NCBI RefSeq assembly: GCF_005877005.1
Contig: NZ_SSNH01000002.1
Location: 411,565 to 475,564, forward strand
Source: Sinomonas susongensis
GTDB lineage: Bacteria > Actinomycetota > Actinomycetes > Actinomycetales > Micrococcaceae
Reading direction: 5' to 3'
DNA length: 64,000 nucleotides
Part shown: positions 50,462-60,061 of the stretch, piece by piece
How positions within the stretch are numbered: position 1 is the stretch's first letter
Layout of the letters: the number at the start of each line of letters is the position of its first letter
The notes under the pieces: model-generated
The model's input: only the letters and a program-made list of their open reading frames with translations
Databases searched by the model: none
What the model was told of the DNA's origin: nothing
Program-made: the position numbers and the translations under genes

Positions 50462-52231
50462 ATGGGTGCCGACGCCGAGGACTTCCCACCGCACGTCCTG
50501 CGCGAGTACGCGATGCTTGCAGATGGGGCACGCGGGGCGCTCCTTGGGCCACGCGGAGACATCTCCTGGATGTGCGTCCCCAAATGGCATGACGACTCGA
50601 TCTTCTCGTCCCTCCTGGGCGGCCGCGGCTGCTTCGCCGTCACCCCCACCGATGCCCGGTTCGTGTGGGGTGGCGAATACGAGGACGGAACGCTCATCTG
50701 GGTCAGCCGCTGGATCACGAGTACCGGCATCATCGAATGCCGAGAGGCACTCGCCTACCCCGGAGAGGAGCACCGGGCCATCATCCTGCGCCGCATCCGG
50801 GCCGACCAAGGGGCCGCCGAGGTCAGAGTGGTCCTCGACGTGCGCGGCGGCTACGGACACCATGCAATGAACCGGCTGCACGAGGAGGACGGAGTCTGGA
50901 CCGCGCGCAGTGGCCCGCTTCGGATCCGGCTCTCAGGGGCCGTCGACGCAAAGGCGACCGGCGGAGAGATCAGCTTCACGCTGCGGCTGCTGGAGGGCCA
51001 GCACCACGATCTCGTGCTCGAGGTCTCGGACGCCGAGCTGCCCGAGCAGCCCGTCAGCCCCGACGAGACGTGGAGCGCCACCGAGTACGGCTGGCACCGC
51101 GAGGTGCCCCAGTTCGAGAACACGATCGCGCCGGACGACGCGAGGCAGTCCTACGCGGTACTGCGCGGGATGACGTGGGCGGGGGGCGCCATGGTCGCGG
51201 CCGCCACGATGGGCCTCCCCGAGCGGGCCGAGCAGAAGCGCAACTACGACTACCGCTACGCCTGGATCCGCGACCAGTGCTTCACAGGGGTCTCCGTCGC
51301 AGCGTGCAAGGAGTTCCCGCTCCTGGACGACGCGGTCCGCTTCGTCGCCGCGAGGCTGCTCGAGGACGGGCCCCAGATGCGACCCGCGTACACAGTGGAC
51401 GGCGGCCGTGTCCCCGACGAGCACGACGTCGGCCTGCCGGGCTACCCGGGCGGCTCGGGGAGGGCGGGGAACTGGGTCAACAAGCAGTTCCAGCTAGACG
51501 CCTTCGGAGAGGCACTCCTGCTCTTCGCCTCCGCCGCCGAGAACGACCGACTCGACCTCGAGCAGTGGAAGGCGGTCGAGGTCGCTGCGGACGCCATCGC
51601 GCAGCGGCACGGCGAACCGGACGCGGGCATGTGGGAGCTCGAGGACAAGCGCTGGGCCCATTCCCGGCTCATCTGCGCCGCCGGCCTGAGGGCCATCGGC
51701 CGGCGGGCGCCTGCCCGTCAGGGAGCGCTGTGGTCGGCGCAGGCGGACACCCTGATCGCCGACGTGACGAAGGACTGCCTCCATCCCTCTGGCCGTTGGC
51801 AGCGCGCTCCCGACGACCCCCGCGTCGACGCGGCGCTCCTGCGTCCGGTGCTGCGTGGCGCCGTCGCCCCCGAGGATCCGCGTTCGATCGCGACGCTCGC
51901 CGCCGTCCGCGAAGACCTCGCGCGCAAGGGGTTCCTGTACCGCTTCAGTCAGGACGATCGGCCCCTCGACCAGTCCGAGGGCGCGTTCCTGCTCTGCGGC
52001 TTCGATCTCGCGATGGCGCTGCACCAGAGCGACCAGGCCCTCGAGGCCGCCCGCTGGTTCGAGCGGAACCGTGCCGCATGCGGGTCACCCGGGCTTTTCA
52101 CCGAGGAGTACGACGTCGAGCAGCGCCAGCTGCGCGGCAACTTCCCCCAGGCCTTCGTGCACTCGGCGATGCTCGAGGCCGCGCGGAGGCTGGCGGACGA
52201 GCCGCCGCCGTGGGGTGGCCTCCAGGCCTGA
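50462..52231 (+). CDS. GH15-family glycosidase, second paralogue
   Basis: 589 aa from the ATG at 50462; an upstream in-frame GTG would place the start inside the operators. An N-terminal sandwich domain (REYAMLADGARGALLGPRG) is followed by the barrel. The hallmark reads NYDYRYAWIRDQC; the acid is probably in MWELED and the base in FTEEYD. It shares only the fold and motifs with the 42700 gene, so the two probably act on different glucosides. No signal peptide. The last gene of the accessory block, convergent with NUDIX. Confidence 0.9.
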   Translation: MGADAEDFPPHVLREYAMLADGARGALLGPRGDISWMCVPKWHDDSIFSSLLGGRGCFAVTPTDARFVWGGEYEDGTLIWVSRWITSTGIIECREALAYPGEEHRAIILRRIRADQGAAEVRVVLDVRGGYGHHAMNRLHEEDGVWTARSGPLRIRLSGAVDAKATGGEISFTLRLLEGQHHDLVLEVSDAELPEQPVSPDETWSATEYGWHREVPQFENTIAPDDARQSYAVLRGMTWAGGAMVAAATMGLPERAEQKRNYDYRYAWIRDQCFTGVSVAACKEFPLLDDAVRFVAARLLEDGPQMRPAYTVDGGRVPDEHDVGLPGYPGGSGRAGNWVNKQFQLDAFGEALLLFASAAENDRLDLEQWKAVEVAADAIAQRHGEPDAGMWELEDKRWAHSRLICAAGLRAIGRRAPARQGALWSAQADTLIADVTKDCLHPSGRWQRAPDDPRVDAALLRPVLRGAVAPEDPRSIATLAAVREDLARKGFLYRFSQDDRPLDQSEGAFLLCGFDLAMALHQSDQALEAARWFERNRAACGSPGLFTEEYDVEQRQLRGNFPQAFVHSAMLEAARRLADEPPPWGGLQA

Positions 52232-52237
52232 CGCCGC

Positions 52238-52720
52238 CTAGTCCGCGCCCCTCACGCTGAACTTCGCGACGGTCTCGTTGTCCTCCGCCATGACGACCAC
52301 GAAGTCCGACGCGACGCCTGAGAGCACGACGGGCAGCCAGTGGTCTGCGTCCTGCCACATGTCCGTGACGGGGAGGGCGTCAACGGGATACCACGCGGGC
52401 GTGATCTCGTCGCTTTCCTCGATCTCGCCCACCCACCGGGTGCACGTGAAGATGACGCACTCCATGTCCCAGTCGGGGCGAGCTGGGAAGCGGAAGTCGA
52501 CGGTGCCCGCAGGGCGGATCGCCTCTTCGACGAGCGCAACGCCGGCTTCCTCGAAGAGTTCGCGCGCGGCCGCCTCCGCCGCAGTCTCCCCCGGTTCGAC
52601 GTGCCCACCGAGTCCCACGATCTTTCCGACCCCGAAGCCGCGCTTCTTGCGGCCCAGCAGCACTTCCGGACCGCCCGGGGCGGCGCGCAGAAGGAAGCAC
52701 AGGGCAACCGGGGCCCCCAC
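52238..52720 (-). CDS. NUDIX hydrolase (MutT-like)
   Basis: 160 aa from a GTG at 52720 with GGGAG before it; longer upstream frames overlap xerD and are not expected. The NUDIX box GGHVEPGETAAEAAARE then LFEEAG is complete. Likely hydrolyses oxidised or non-canonical NTPs. It starts 35 bp after the xerD stop and ends the long minus-strand housekeeping unit at the border with the accessory block. Confidence 0.88.
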   Translation of the reverse strand: MGAPVALCFLLRAAPGGPEVLLGRKKRGFGVGKIVGLGGHVEPGETAAEAAARELFEEAGVALVEEAIRPAGTVDFRFPARPDWDMECVIFTCTRWVGEIEESDEITPAWYPVDALPVTDMWQDADHWLPVVLSGVASDFVVVMAEDNETVAKFSVRGAD

Positions 52721-52754
52721 TACAGAAGCTCCCGAGGGAACTCGTGCGTGCCCA

Positions 52755-53723
52755 TCAGCCGCGCGCCCTCGGGTGGGCTGCCGCGTAGACCTCGCGGAGC
52801 GTGTCGGCGGTGACGAGGGTATAGACCTGGGTCGTGGTGACGGAGGCATGGCCGAGCAGTTCCTGGACCACGCGCACGTCGGCGCCGCCCTCGAGGAGAT
52901 GGGTTGCAAACGAGTGCCGCAGGGTGTGCGGCGAGACGTCGCGGTCGATCTGGGCGCGTTCCGCCGCGTCCTTGAGGATCGTCCACGCGCTTTGGCGACT
53001 CAGCCGTCCGCCCCTGGCGTTGAGGAAGAGGGCAGGCGTCCCACTCCCCTTTGCCGCGAGAACGGGCCTCGCCCGGACGAGGTAGTCGTCGACGGCGCGA
53101 GCGCCGTACGAGCCGAGGGGCACGAGGCGCGCCTTCGAGCCCTTGCCGAAGAGCCGCACGATCGACGGGCCGCCGTCGGCCTCTGCGCTCAGGCGGACGT
53201 CATCGACGTCCAGTCCCACTGCTTCGCTGATGCGGGCACCGGTCGAGTACAGGAACTCGAGGAGGGCACGGTCGCGAAGCCCCGTCGGAGTGTCCGCCGA
53301 CGCCGCCTCGAGGATGCGGGCGACATCGTCGACGGGGATCGCCTTCGGCAGCCGCTGCCCCGGGAGGGGAGGGTGGACGTCGGCGGCCGGGTCACCCGCC
53401 GTCGTGCCCTCGAGGGCCCAGAAGCGGTGGAGGCCTCGGACGGCGACCACCGTCCTGGCTGCGGAGCGGACGCCGAGCGCCGTGCCGCCGTCGGCGCCGT
53501 CGCGCAGCGCCTCCGCAAAGCGCGCGACATGCTGCCGCGCCACCTCACGTGGCGCCGCGATCCCCTGCGCGGCAAGGTAGTCGAGGTAGCGGCGGAGGTC
53601 GCGCCGGTAGGCGGCAAGGGTGTTGGCCGCGAGGCCCCGCTCGACCGAGAGATGACGCAGGTAGTCGTCGACGCCCACGACGAGGTCGGACGACGGCACT
53701 GCCTCGGCGCGCTGGCCCTCCAT
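52755..53723 (-). CDS. xerD: Site-specific tyrosine recombinase XerD
   Basis: 322 aa from the ATG at 53723 (GAGGGG upstream); a GTG at 53744 is possible. SAM-like N-terminal domain [19 protein letters not shown], then catalytic residues: Arg in [10 protein letters not shown], Lys in [20 protein letters not shown] with His and Arg, [14 protein letters not shown] with His and the Tyr nucleophile. It resolves chromosome dimers at dif with XerC. In M. tuberculosis xerD also lies between pyrG-NUDIX and parA-scpAB. Confidence 0.95.
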   Translation of the reverse strand: MEGQRAEAVPSSDLVVGVDDYLRHLSVERGLAANTLAAYRRDLRRYLDYLAAQGIAAPREVARQHVARFAEALRDGADGGTALGVRSAARTVVAVRGLHRFWALEGTTAGDPAADVHPPLPGQRLPKAIPVDDVARILEAASADTPTGLRDRALLEFLYSTGARISEAVGLDVDDVRLSAEADGGPSIVRLFGKGSKARLVPLGSYGARAVDDYLVRARPVLAAKGSGTPALFLNARGGRLSRQSAWTILKDAAERAQIDRDVSPHTLRHSFATHLLEGGADVRVVQELLGHASVTTTQVYTLVTADTLREVYAAAHPRARG

Positions 53724-53739
53724 CAGCCCCAGCCCCTCG

Positions 53740-54390
53740 TCAACGCTGGGCAGGGTGCGCCGGCCACGGCGCGTCGCCGGGCCGGAGCCCGGCGAAGCCG
53801 GACCCGCTCGCAGCGTGGGCCGCGAGGATTCCGACGACGGCGCTCGGGTTGTGCAGCCGTCCCTCGAGGATCGCGGCAACGGCTTCCTCGAGATCGACCC
53901 ACGCGAACTCGATCTCCGACTCCTCCGCCGTCCGCACGTGGCGGTCCGGCTCGGGGACGTCCTCGAGCCCGCGAGCGAGGTAGATCCGGATAGCCTCGCT
54001 CGAGGAGCCCGGCGAGTTGAAGACGTCGGCGAGGACGTGCCATTCGCTAGCCCTGAGATCCGCCTCCTCGGCCAGCTCCCGCGCAGCTGCCGCGAGGTTC
54101 GCCTCCCCGTCGACGTCGAGCAGGCCCGCGGGAATCTCCCACAGCAGCATGCCGACCGGGTGACGGTACTGCCGGAGCAGGAGGACGCGGCCCTCTTCGT
54201 CCATGGGCAGGATGGCTACCGCGCCCGGATGCTCGATGAATTCGCGCCGGAGCGGTTCCGTGCCCTCTGAAAGCTCGAACGTGTCCGCACGGACGTCCCA
54301 GATCTTGCCGTGGAAGACCGGTTCCGAGGCGAGCACGCGCCGCGAACTGAGTGCATCCTCGATGTGCGGCCGCGGCGCGTGCGTCGTCAC
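53740..54390 (-). CDS. NUDIX hydrolase, ADP-ribose pyrophosphatase type
   Basis: 216 aa. The fold has [20 protein letters not shown] in front of the NUDIX helix ([10 protein letters not shown]), the layout of ADP-ribose pyrophosphatases (NudF type). It overlaps no neighbour: pyrG ends 7 bp upstream. Orthologues sit between pyrG and xerD in mycobacteria. It cleaves ADP-ribose to AMP and ribose 5-phosphate. Confidence 0.92.
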   Translation of the reverse strand: MTTHAPRPHIEDALSSRRVLASEPVFHGKIWDVRADTFELSEGTEPLRREFIEHPGAVAILPMDEEGRVLLLRQYRHPVGMLLWEIPAGLLDVDGEANLAAAARELAEEADLRASEWHVLADVFNSPGSSSEAIRIYLARGLEDVPEPDRHVRTAEESEIEFAWVDLEEAVAAILEGRLHNPSAVVGILAAHAASGSGFAGLRPGDAPWPAHPAQR

Positions 54391-54397
54391 CGCGTGC

Positions 54398-56149
54398 CTA
54401 CTCGGCCTTGGCGGACTGGGCCGCCGGCGTCGGCTGGGACGCCTTCGGGGAACGGTCGGCCTTCTTGGGCTCGGCCTTCGAGTCCGAACGCCGCTCGAGG
54501 GCGGCCTTCACGAGCCCGACGAAGAGCGGGTGCGGGCGCGTCGGGCGGGAACCGAGCTCGGGGTGCGCCTGCGTTGCCACGTAGTACGGGTGTGCCTCGC
54601 GGGGAAGCTCGACGAACTCCACGAGCTTCCCGTCCGGCGACGTCCCCGAGAACACGAGGCCAGCCTCCGCGAGCTGCGCGCGGTAGGCGTTGTTGACCTC
54701 GTAGCGGTGGCGGTGGCGCTCGGAGACCTTCGTCGATCCGTAGGCCTGGGCCACGACGGAACCCTCGTCGAGGACCGCGTCGTAGAGACCGAGGCGCATC
54801 GTGCCGCCCATGTCGCCCTTGCCCCCGACGATCTCGAGCTGCTCGGCCATGGTCGCGATGACCGGGTACTTCGAGTCCGGCTCGAACTCCGTCGAGGAGG
54901 CGCCATCGAGGCCCACGACATTGCGTGCGTACTCGATGACCATGCACTGGAGCCCGAGGCACAGGCCGAGCGTCGGCAGGCCGAGTTCCCGCGAATAGGT
55001 CAGCGCGCCGAGCTTGCCCTCGAGGCCGCGGATCCCGAACCCGCCGGGCACGACGATCGCGTCGACTCCCGCGAGGGAGCGTTGCGCACCGGCCGGCGTC
55101 TGGCACTCGTCCGAGGCGACCCAGCGGATGTTGACCTTCGTATCGTTCGCGAAACCGCCGGCGCGCAGCGCCTCGGTGACCGACAGGTACGCGTCCGGGA
55201 GGTCGATGTACTTGCCGACGAGCGCGATGTCGACTTCGTGGGCGGGCTCGTGCACGGCCTTGAGGAGGCGGTCCCACTTCGTCCAGTCGACGTCCTTGAA
55301 CGGGAGGTCGAGCGCGCGGACGATGTACGAATCGAGGCCCTGGGCGTGGATGACCTTCGGGATGTCGTAGATGCTCGACGCGTCGGGGCAGTTCACGACC
55401 GCGTCCGTGTCCACGTCGCACATGCGGCCGATCTTGTCGCGCATGGCGTCAGGGATCTGCCGGTCGGAGCGGACCACGATCGCCTCGGGCTGGATGCCGA
55501 TGGAGCGGAGGGCCGCGACCGAGTGCTGGGTCGGCTTGGTCTTGAGCTCCTGCGAAGGCCCGATGTACGGGACGAGCGAGACGTGGAGGAAGAACACGTT
55601 GCCGCGCCCGACGTCCTGGCGCACCTGGCGAGCGGCCTCGAGGAACGGCTGCGACTCGATGTCTCCGACGGTGCCGCCGACCTCGGTGATGATGACGTCC
55701 GGCGCGTCCGGCCCTTCCGCGGGCAGCCGCATCCGGCGCTTGATCTCGTCGGTGATGTGCGGGATGACCTGGACGGTGTCGCCGAGGTACTCGCCGCGAC
55801 GCTCCTTGGCGATCACGGCGGAGTAGATCTGTCCGGTCGTCACGTTCGCGGAGCCGTCGAGGGACTCGTCGAGGAAGCGCTCGTAGTGACCGATGTCGAG
55901 GTCAGTCTCGGCCCCGTCCTCGGTCACGAAGACCTCGCCATGCTGGAACGGGTTCATTGTCCCGGGATCCACGTTGAGGTAGGGGTCGAGCTTCTGCATC
56001 GTCACGGAAAGACCGCGGCCCCGCAGGAGGTGCCCGAGGCTCGACGCCGTCAGACCCTTTCCGAGCGAAGAGGCCACGCCCCCGGTCACGAAGATCTGCT
56101 TGGTCGTCTTGTCGGCGTCTGAAAAGCGGGAATGAGAGCGATGCACCAC
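54398..56149 (-). CDS. pyrG: CTP synthase
   Basis: 583 aa from the GTG at 56149, which matches the family N-terminus ([19 protein letters not shown]). The synthase domain carries [17 protein letters not shown] and [13 protein letters not shown]. The class I glutamine amidotransferase domain shows GGFGIRG, the Cys nucleophile in [10 protein letters not shown] and HPELGSRP. It makes CTP from UTP, ATP and glutamine. The last 40 residues are a Lys/Ala/Pro tail absent from E. coli PyrG. It begins just after recN. Confidence 0.97.
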   Translation of the reverse strand: MVHRSHSRFSDADKTTKQIFVTGGVASSLGKGLTASSLGHLLRGRGLSVTMQKLDPYLNVDPGTMNPFQHGEVFVTEDGAETDLDIGHYERFLDESLDGSANVTTGQIYSAVIAKERRGEYLGDTVQVIPHITDEIKRRMRLPAEGPDAPDVIITEVGGTVGDIESQPFLEAARQVRQDVGRGNVFFLHVSLVPYIGPSQELKTKPTQHSVAALRSIGIQPEAIVVRSDRQIPDAMRDKIGRMCDVDTDAVVNCPDASSIYDIPKVIHAQGLDSYIVRALDLPFKDVDWTKWDRLLKAVHEPAHEVDIALVGKYIDLPDAYLSVTEALRAGGFANDTKVNIRWVASDECQTPAGAQRSLAGVDAIVVPGGFGIRGLEGKLGALTYSRELGLPTLGLCLGLQCMVIEYARNVVGLDGASSTEFEPDSKYPVIATMAEQLEIVGGKGDMGGTMRLGLYDAVLDEGSVVAQAYGSTKVSERHRHRYEVNNAYRAQLAEAGLVFSGTSPDGKLVEFVELPREAHPYYVATQAHPELGSRPTRPHPLFVGLVKAALERRSDSKAEPKKADRSPKASQPTPAAQSAKAE

Positions 56150-56163
56150 GGAATTCGAGCCTA

Positions 56164-57996
56164 TCACCTCTTCCCGGCGCGGACGCGGCCTCCACGGCGC
56201 GTCGCGCCGGTTGCCTCTGTCGCGCCGCCGCTCGCGAGGCCTTCGCTCGTGCCGCCGCGGTCGCCCCGCGCGTCGTCGAGGAGCTCCTGGGCGTGCGCCC
56301 GCGCCGAGGCGGAGTCTTCCTGGCCCGCGAGCATCCGTGCGAGTTCGACGACGCGTTCGTCCTCTGCGAGGAGCGCGACATCGCTCGAGGTGAAGCCAGC
56401 GACTCCCCCGGCCCTGTCCCCGGGATCGCCAGCGGCAACCGACGTCTTGGTCACCCGGATGTGGCGGTCCGCGAACGCGGCGACCTGCGGAAGGTGCGTC
56501 ACGACGAGCACCTGGACGTGCCGCGCGAGCATCGCGAGGCGACGACCGATTTCGACGGCGGCGCGGCCGCCGACTCCCGCGTCGACCTCGTCGAAGACGA
56601 ACGTCGGCACGGGATCCACGGCAGCGAGGACCACCTCGATCGCGAGCATGACCCGGGAGAGCTCACCCCCGGACGCGCCCTTGCCGAGGACCCGGGCCGG
56701 TGCGCCGGCATGGGGGCGCAGGAGGATCGCGACCTCGTCCGATCCGAGGGGCCCGAGCTCGGACGTCTCGTCGACCGAGACCTGCAGGGTCGCGTCGGGC
56801 ATGGCGAGGGCCGTGAGCTCTGCGCTGACCCGCTCGGCAAGCTCTGCCGCGGCGTCGCGCCGGCGGCTCGTGAGCTCGGCGGCGAGGGTGCGCAGCTTCT
56901 CCTCGTCGCGCGCGACCTGCTCCGTCAGCACATCGATCCGGCCGCCGTCGTCCTGCAGCTCGTAGAGCCGCTTCTGCCCGGCCTCGGCCCACGCGATGAC
57001 CTCGTCGACGCTCGGCGCGTACTTTCGAACGAGCGCACCCAGCGCTGCCCTGCGCTCCTCGACCTCGGCCAGCCGCTGCGGGCCCTCTGCGTCGAGCGAG
57101 GCGCCATAGCTCGCAAGTTCCCGCGCGACGTCGGCCAGCACGTAGCCGATCTCGGCGAGCCGCACCGACGCGGCCGCGAGCGCAGGGTCATGCTCGGACA
57201 CGTGATCGAGGGCGCGCTTCGCTGCGTCGACGAGGGTCGTGGCGTCCCCGGCTTCGCCGAAGTCCTCCGCGACGAGGGCCTCGTGGGCCTGCTGCGCAGC
57301 GAGGCGCAGCCCCTCGAGGTTGGAGAGCCGCAGCGACTCCGCCTTGAGCTCGTCGTCCTCGCCGGGCTGGGGATCGACGGCCGCGATCTCCTCGAGGGCC
57401 TGCTCGAGGGACTCGGCCTCGCGGATCCGCTCCCGTGAGGCCGAGGTGAGCTCGTTGAGCTCCCGCTGCGCCCCTACCCAACGGGCATACAGCGCGGTGT
57501 ACTCGCCCAGCCGTGCGGCGAACTCCTCGCCGGCGAAGCGGTCGAGCGCCTCCCGCTGGGCAGCGGCGCTCTTGAGGCGGAGCTGTTCGGACTGCCCGTG
57601 GATCACGACGAGCTGCTGGCCGACCTCCGCGAGCGCGCCGACGGGGGCGCTGCGCCCGCCCAGGTGCGCACGGCTCCGTCCGTCAGCGCCGACGGTACGG
57701 GCGACGATGAGTTCGGCGGCGCCGTCGTGCTCTTCGACGTCGGCACCCGCCTCGAGCGCACGTTCGACGGCGGCGTGGCCCTGTTCGAGGCGTACGCTCG
57801 CCTCGGCGAGGGCGGACTTCGCACCGACGCGCACGGCGCCCGCGTCGGAGCGGCCGCCGAGCAGCAGGCCGAGGGCGGTGACCACCATCGTCTTTCCTGC
57901 GCCGGTCTCGCCCGTGACCACGCTCAGTCCGGGTCCCAGCGGAAGCGTCGCGTCGGCGATGACGCCGAGGTCGCGGATCCGCAGTTCCTCGATCAC
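56164..57996 (-). CDS. recN: DNA repair protein RecN
   Basis: 610 aa from a GTG at 57996 that overlaps the nadK stop (GTGA). SMC-like ATPase: Walker [15 protein letters not shown] near 27, two coiled-coil segments flanking residues 150-350, signature [18 protein letters not shown] and Walker [15 protein letters not shown], then a [12 protein letters not shown]-loop. Involved in double-strand-break repair. The C-terminal 35 residues are basic and Gly/Thr-rich. Confidence 0.96.
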   Translation of the reverse strand: MIEELRIRDLGVIADATLPLGPGLSVVTGETGAGKTMVVTALGLLLGGRSDAGAVRVGAKSALAEASVRLEQGHAAVERALEAGADVEEHDGAAELIVARTVGADGRSRAHLGGRSAPVGALAEVGQQLVVIHGQSEQLRLKSAAAQREALDRFAGEEFAARLGEYTALYARWVGAQRELNELTSASRERIREAESLEQALEEIAAVDPQPGEDDELKAESLRLSNLEGLRLAAQQAHEALVAEDFGEAGDATTLVDAAKRALDHVSEHDPALAAASVRLAEIGYVLADVARELASYGASLDAEGPQRLAEVEERRAALGALVRKYAPSVDEVIAWAEAGQKRLYELQDDGGRIDVLTEQVARDEEKLRTLAAELTSRRRDAAAELAERVSAELTALAMPDATLQVSVDETSELGPLGSDEVAILLRPHAGAPARVLGKGASGGELSRVMLAIEVVLAAVDPVPTFVFDEVDAGVGGRAAVEIGRRLAMLARHVQVLVVTHLPQVAAFADRHIRVTKTSVAAGDPGDRAGGVAGFTSSDVALLAEDERVVELARMLAGQEDSASARAHAQELLDDARGDRGGTSEGLASGGATEATGATRRGGRVRAGKR

Positions 57997-59000
57997 TCGT
58001 CGATCTCCTTCCGCGTCTCCGCCCACCGCGAAGTGAGGATCTTCCCGCCCCACGGCTGCGGGGCGACCTCCTCGACCTGTCCCCCGTTGGTCGGGGTCGG
58101 GGCTGGGCCACGCCACCCGTGGATGGGGAGTTCGAACTTCCGCACGAGCCGAGCCGAGAACGGCGTCGCACTGATGCGGGCAAGCTGGACGGGCTGCGCG
58201 GAGCGCGTGACCTCGACGCGCGCTCCCGGCGGCAGCTCCACGCAACGCCTCCCATCGCACCACAGGACACCCCCGGCGTCGGTCCGCGTGAGGATCTCCA
58301 CTGCGAGGCGCGAATGCGGCGACACGACGAGCGGACGCGCGAAGAGCGCGTGCGCGCTGATGGGGGCAATCAGCAGGGCCTCGACCTCGGGCCAGACAAC
58401 CGGTCCGCCGGCCGAGAACGCGTAGGCAGTGCTTCCCGTCGGCGTCGCCAGCACGACGCCGTCGCACCCGTAGGACGTGAGCGGCTTGCCGTCGACCTCC
58501 GTCACGATCTCGATCATCCGCTCGCGGCTTGCCTTCTCGATTGCGGCCTCGTTGAGCGCCCAGCTGTGGGCGACCTTGCGGCCCTGGATCCACACGCTGA
58601 CGTCGATCGTCATGCGCTCCTCGACCGAGTAGCTGCGGCTCGCGACCCACTGGACCGTCTGGGCGAGGTCCGCCCGCTCGCTCTCCGCGAGGAAGCCCAC
58701 GTGGCCGAGGTTGACGCCGAGCAGCGGCACGTCGATGCCGCGGACGAGTTCGGCGGCGCGCAGGATCGTGCCGTCGCCGCCAAGCACCATGACGAGCTCG
58801 ACATCGGCGAGTGCCACGTCCGTCTCGAGGATCTCGGTGGGGTGGTCGAGGCCCCCGAAGTGGCTTTCGAGGTCCTTCTGCTGCTGGGCCGTCATGACTG
58901 GCACGAGCCCGGACCCGTGGAGCTGGGCGCAGGCCTCCCGGGCCGCGACCATCGAATCCTCGCGTCCGGTGTGCGCGAGGACGAGCACGCGTCGGTTCAT
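57993..59000 (-). CDS. nadK: NAD kinase
   Basis: 335 aa from the ATG at 59000 (GGGAGGGAA before it). Motifs: MVLGGDGTILRAAE with the GGDGT ATP-binding loop, NLGHVGFLAE, LNEAAIEKAS, and YGCDGVVLATPTGSTAY. It phosphorylates NAD to NADP. It overlaps tlyA by ATGA and recN by GTGA, so tlyA-nadK-recN is tightly coupled. The last 35 residues are an extra Trp/Pro-rich tail. Confidence 0.96.
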   Translation of the reverse strand: MNRRVLVLAHTGREDSMVAAREACAQLHGSGLVPVMTAQQQKDLESHFGGLDHPTEILETDVALADVELVMVLGGDGTILRAAELVRGIDVPLLGVNLGHVGFLAESERADLAQTVQWVASRSYSVEERMTIDVSVWIQGRKVAHSWALNEAAIEKASRERMIEIVTEVDGKPLTSYGCDGVVLATPTGSTAYAFSAGGPVVWPEVEALLIAPISAHALFARPLVVSPHSRLAVEILTRTDAGGVLWCDGRRCVELPPGARVEVTRSAQPVQLARISATPFSARLVRKFELPIHGWRGPAPTPTNGGQVEEVAPQPWGGKILTSRWAETRKEIDE

Positions 59001-59821
59001 GGGGTTTCCCTCCCTCGTGCTGATGCCCTGGGCCAGATCGCAGCCAGAAGCTCCTCGGCTCCCCCGCCGACCACGTGGACGCCGGGTTGCGGCCGGGTCA
59101 GCCACAGGAAGTATTCCACGTTGCCGTCCTGCCCGGGCAGGGGGCTCTCGGCGAGCCCGCGAAGGAGGAGCCCGGCATCGATTGCCGCCTCCGCGACTGC
59201 TCCGACGGCTCTCTGCCGCTCGGCGTCGGACTGGACCACGCCCGTCTTCGCGAGGCGCTCCCTGCCCACCTCGAACTGGGGCTTGACCATGAGCAGAAGG
59301 TCGCCTCCCGGCACGGTGCAGCCGGCGAGTGGCCCGACCACGAGCGTGAGGGAGATGAACGAGAGGTCTGCGACGGTGAGCTCGGCCGGGCCCCCGATCA
59401 TGGCGGGCACGAGATCGCGCACGTTGAGCCCCTCGTACACGTCGACGCGCGGATCCGTGCGGAGGCGTTCCACGAGCTGCCCGTGCCCGACGTCGACCGC
59501 GGCGACGTGGGCGGCCCCCGCCTCGAGCAGGACGTCCGTGAATCCTCCGGTCGACGCTCCAGCGTCGAGACAGCGGAGCCCCTCAGGCACGATCTCAGGG
59601 AAGCGGGCGAGCGCGCCTGCGAGCTTGTGCCCGGCACGGCTCGCGTAGCGGTTGTGCTCGGACTCTTCGACGTCGATCGCCTCGTCTCCGGAGACCGGCT
59701 GCGACGCCTTCCCGGCCCTGTGTCCGGCGACCGAGACATGGCCGTCCGCGATGAGCTTGGCCGCGTGCGTGCGTGACCGGGCTAGGCCACGGCTCACGAG
59801 TTCGAGGTCGAGTCGCGGCAC
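58997..59821 (-). CDS. tlyA: 16S/23S rRNA 2'-O-methyltransferase TlyA
   Basis: 274 aa. An S4 RNA-binding domain (1-60, LVSRGLARSRTHAAKLIADG) is joined to an FtsJ-type methyltransferase: SAM motif CLDAGASTGGFTDVLL near 85, YASRAGHKL with the first catalytic Lys, VADLSFISL and VKPQFEVG. TlyA methylates C1409 of 16S and C1920 of 23S rRNA; loss gives capreomycin resistance in mycobacteria. First gene of the coupled tlyA-nadK-recN set. Confidence 0.95.
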   Translation of the reverse strand: MPRLDLELVSRGLARSRTHAAKLIADGHVSVAGHRAGKASQPVSGDEAIDVEESEHNRYASRAGHKLAGALARFPEIVPEGLRCLDAGASTGGFTDVLLEAGAAHVAAVDVGHGQLVERLRTDPRVDVYEGLNVRDLVPAMIGGPAELTVADLSFISLTLVVGPLAGCTVPGGDLLLMVKPQFEVGRERLAKTGVVQSDAERQRAVGAVAEAAIDAGLLLRGLAESPLPGQDGNVEYFLWLTRPQPGVHVVGGGAEELLAAIWPRASARGRETP

Positions 59822-59824
59822 GCG

Positions 59825-60043
59825 TCAGCCTCCCGGCTCCTCGCCGAGGGCAGCCGCCAAGGCGTCGTGGAACCGCTCGAACGCCTCAGCCCGCGCGGCT
59901 CCGTCGAGCGAGCCGGCCTCGTCAAGGACCATGAGGGCGCGTTCGAGACCGGTGCCCGGTCCGATGGGCCCAGGCTTCGGCACGGATGGCCCAGGCTTCG
60001 GCACGGATGGCACAGCGGAGTCGCGGAGAGGTTCCTCGCTCAT
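59825..60043 (-). CDS. Small hypothetical protein of the tlyA operon
   Basis: 72 aa. The C-terminal half is helical (LERALMVLDEAGSLDGAARA, then FERFHDALAAAL); the N-terminal part is a Pro-rich repeat (VPKPGPSVPKPG) encoded by tandem 18-21 bp repeats at about 59955-60010. It lies between the HAD gene and tlyA with short spacers, a position where a small helical protein is common in Micrococcaceae. Function unknown. Confidence 0.7.
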   Translation of the reverse strand: MSEEPLRDSAVPSVPKPGPSVPKPGPIGPGTGLERALMVLDEAGSLDGAARAEAFERFHDALAAALGEEPGG

Positions 60044-60061
60044 GGGGCCCAGCTTATCGGC

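Noticed and set aside
52721..52909. Longer NUDIX protein starting at 52909
   Set aside because: It would overlap xerD deeply with no domain content; the GTG at 52720 has a Shine-Dalgarno sequence.
57997..58650. Longer RecN of 828 residues
   Set aside because: The extension is the nadK gene in another frame; the GTGA overlap at 57993-57996 gives the standard RecN N-terminus.
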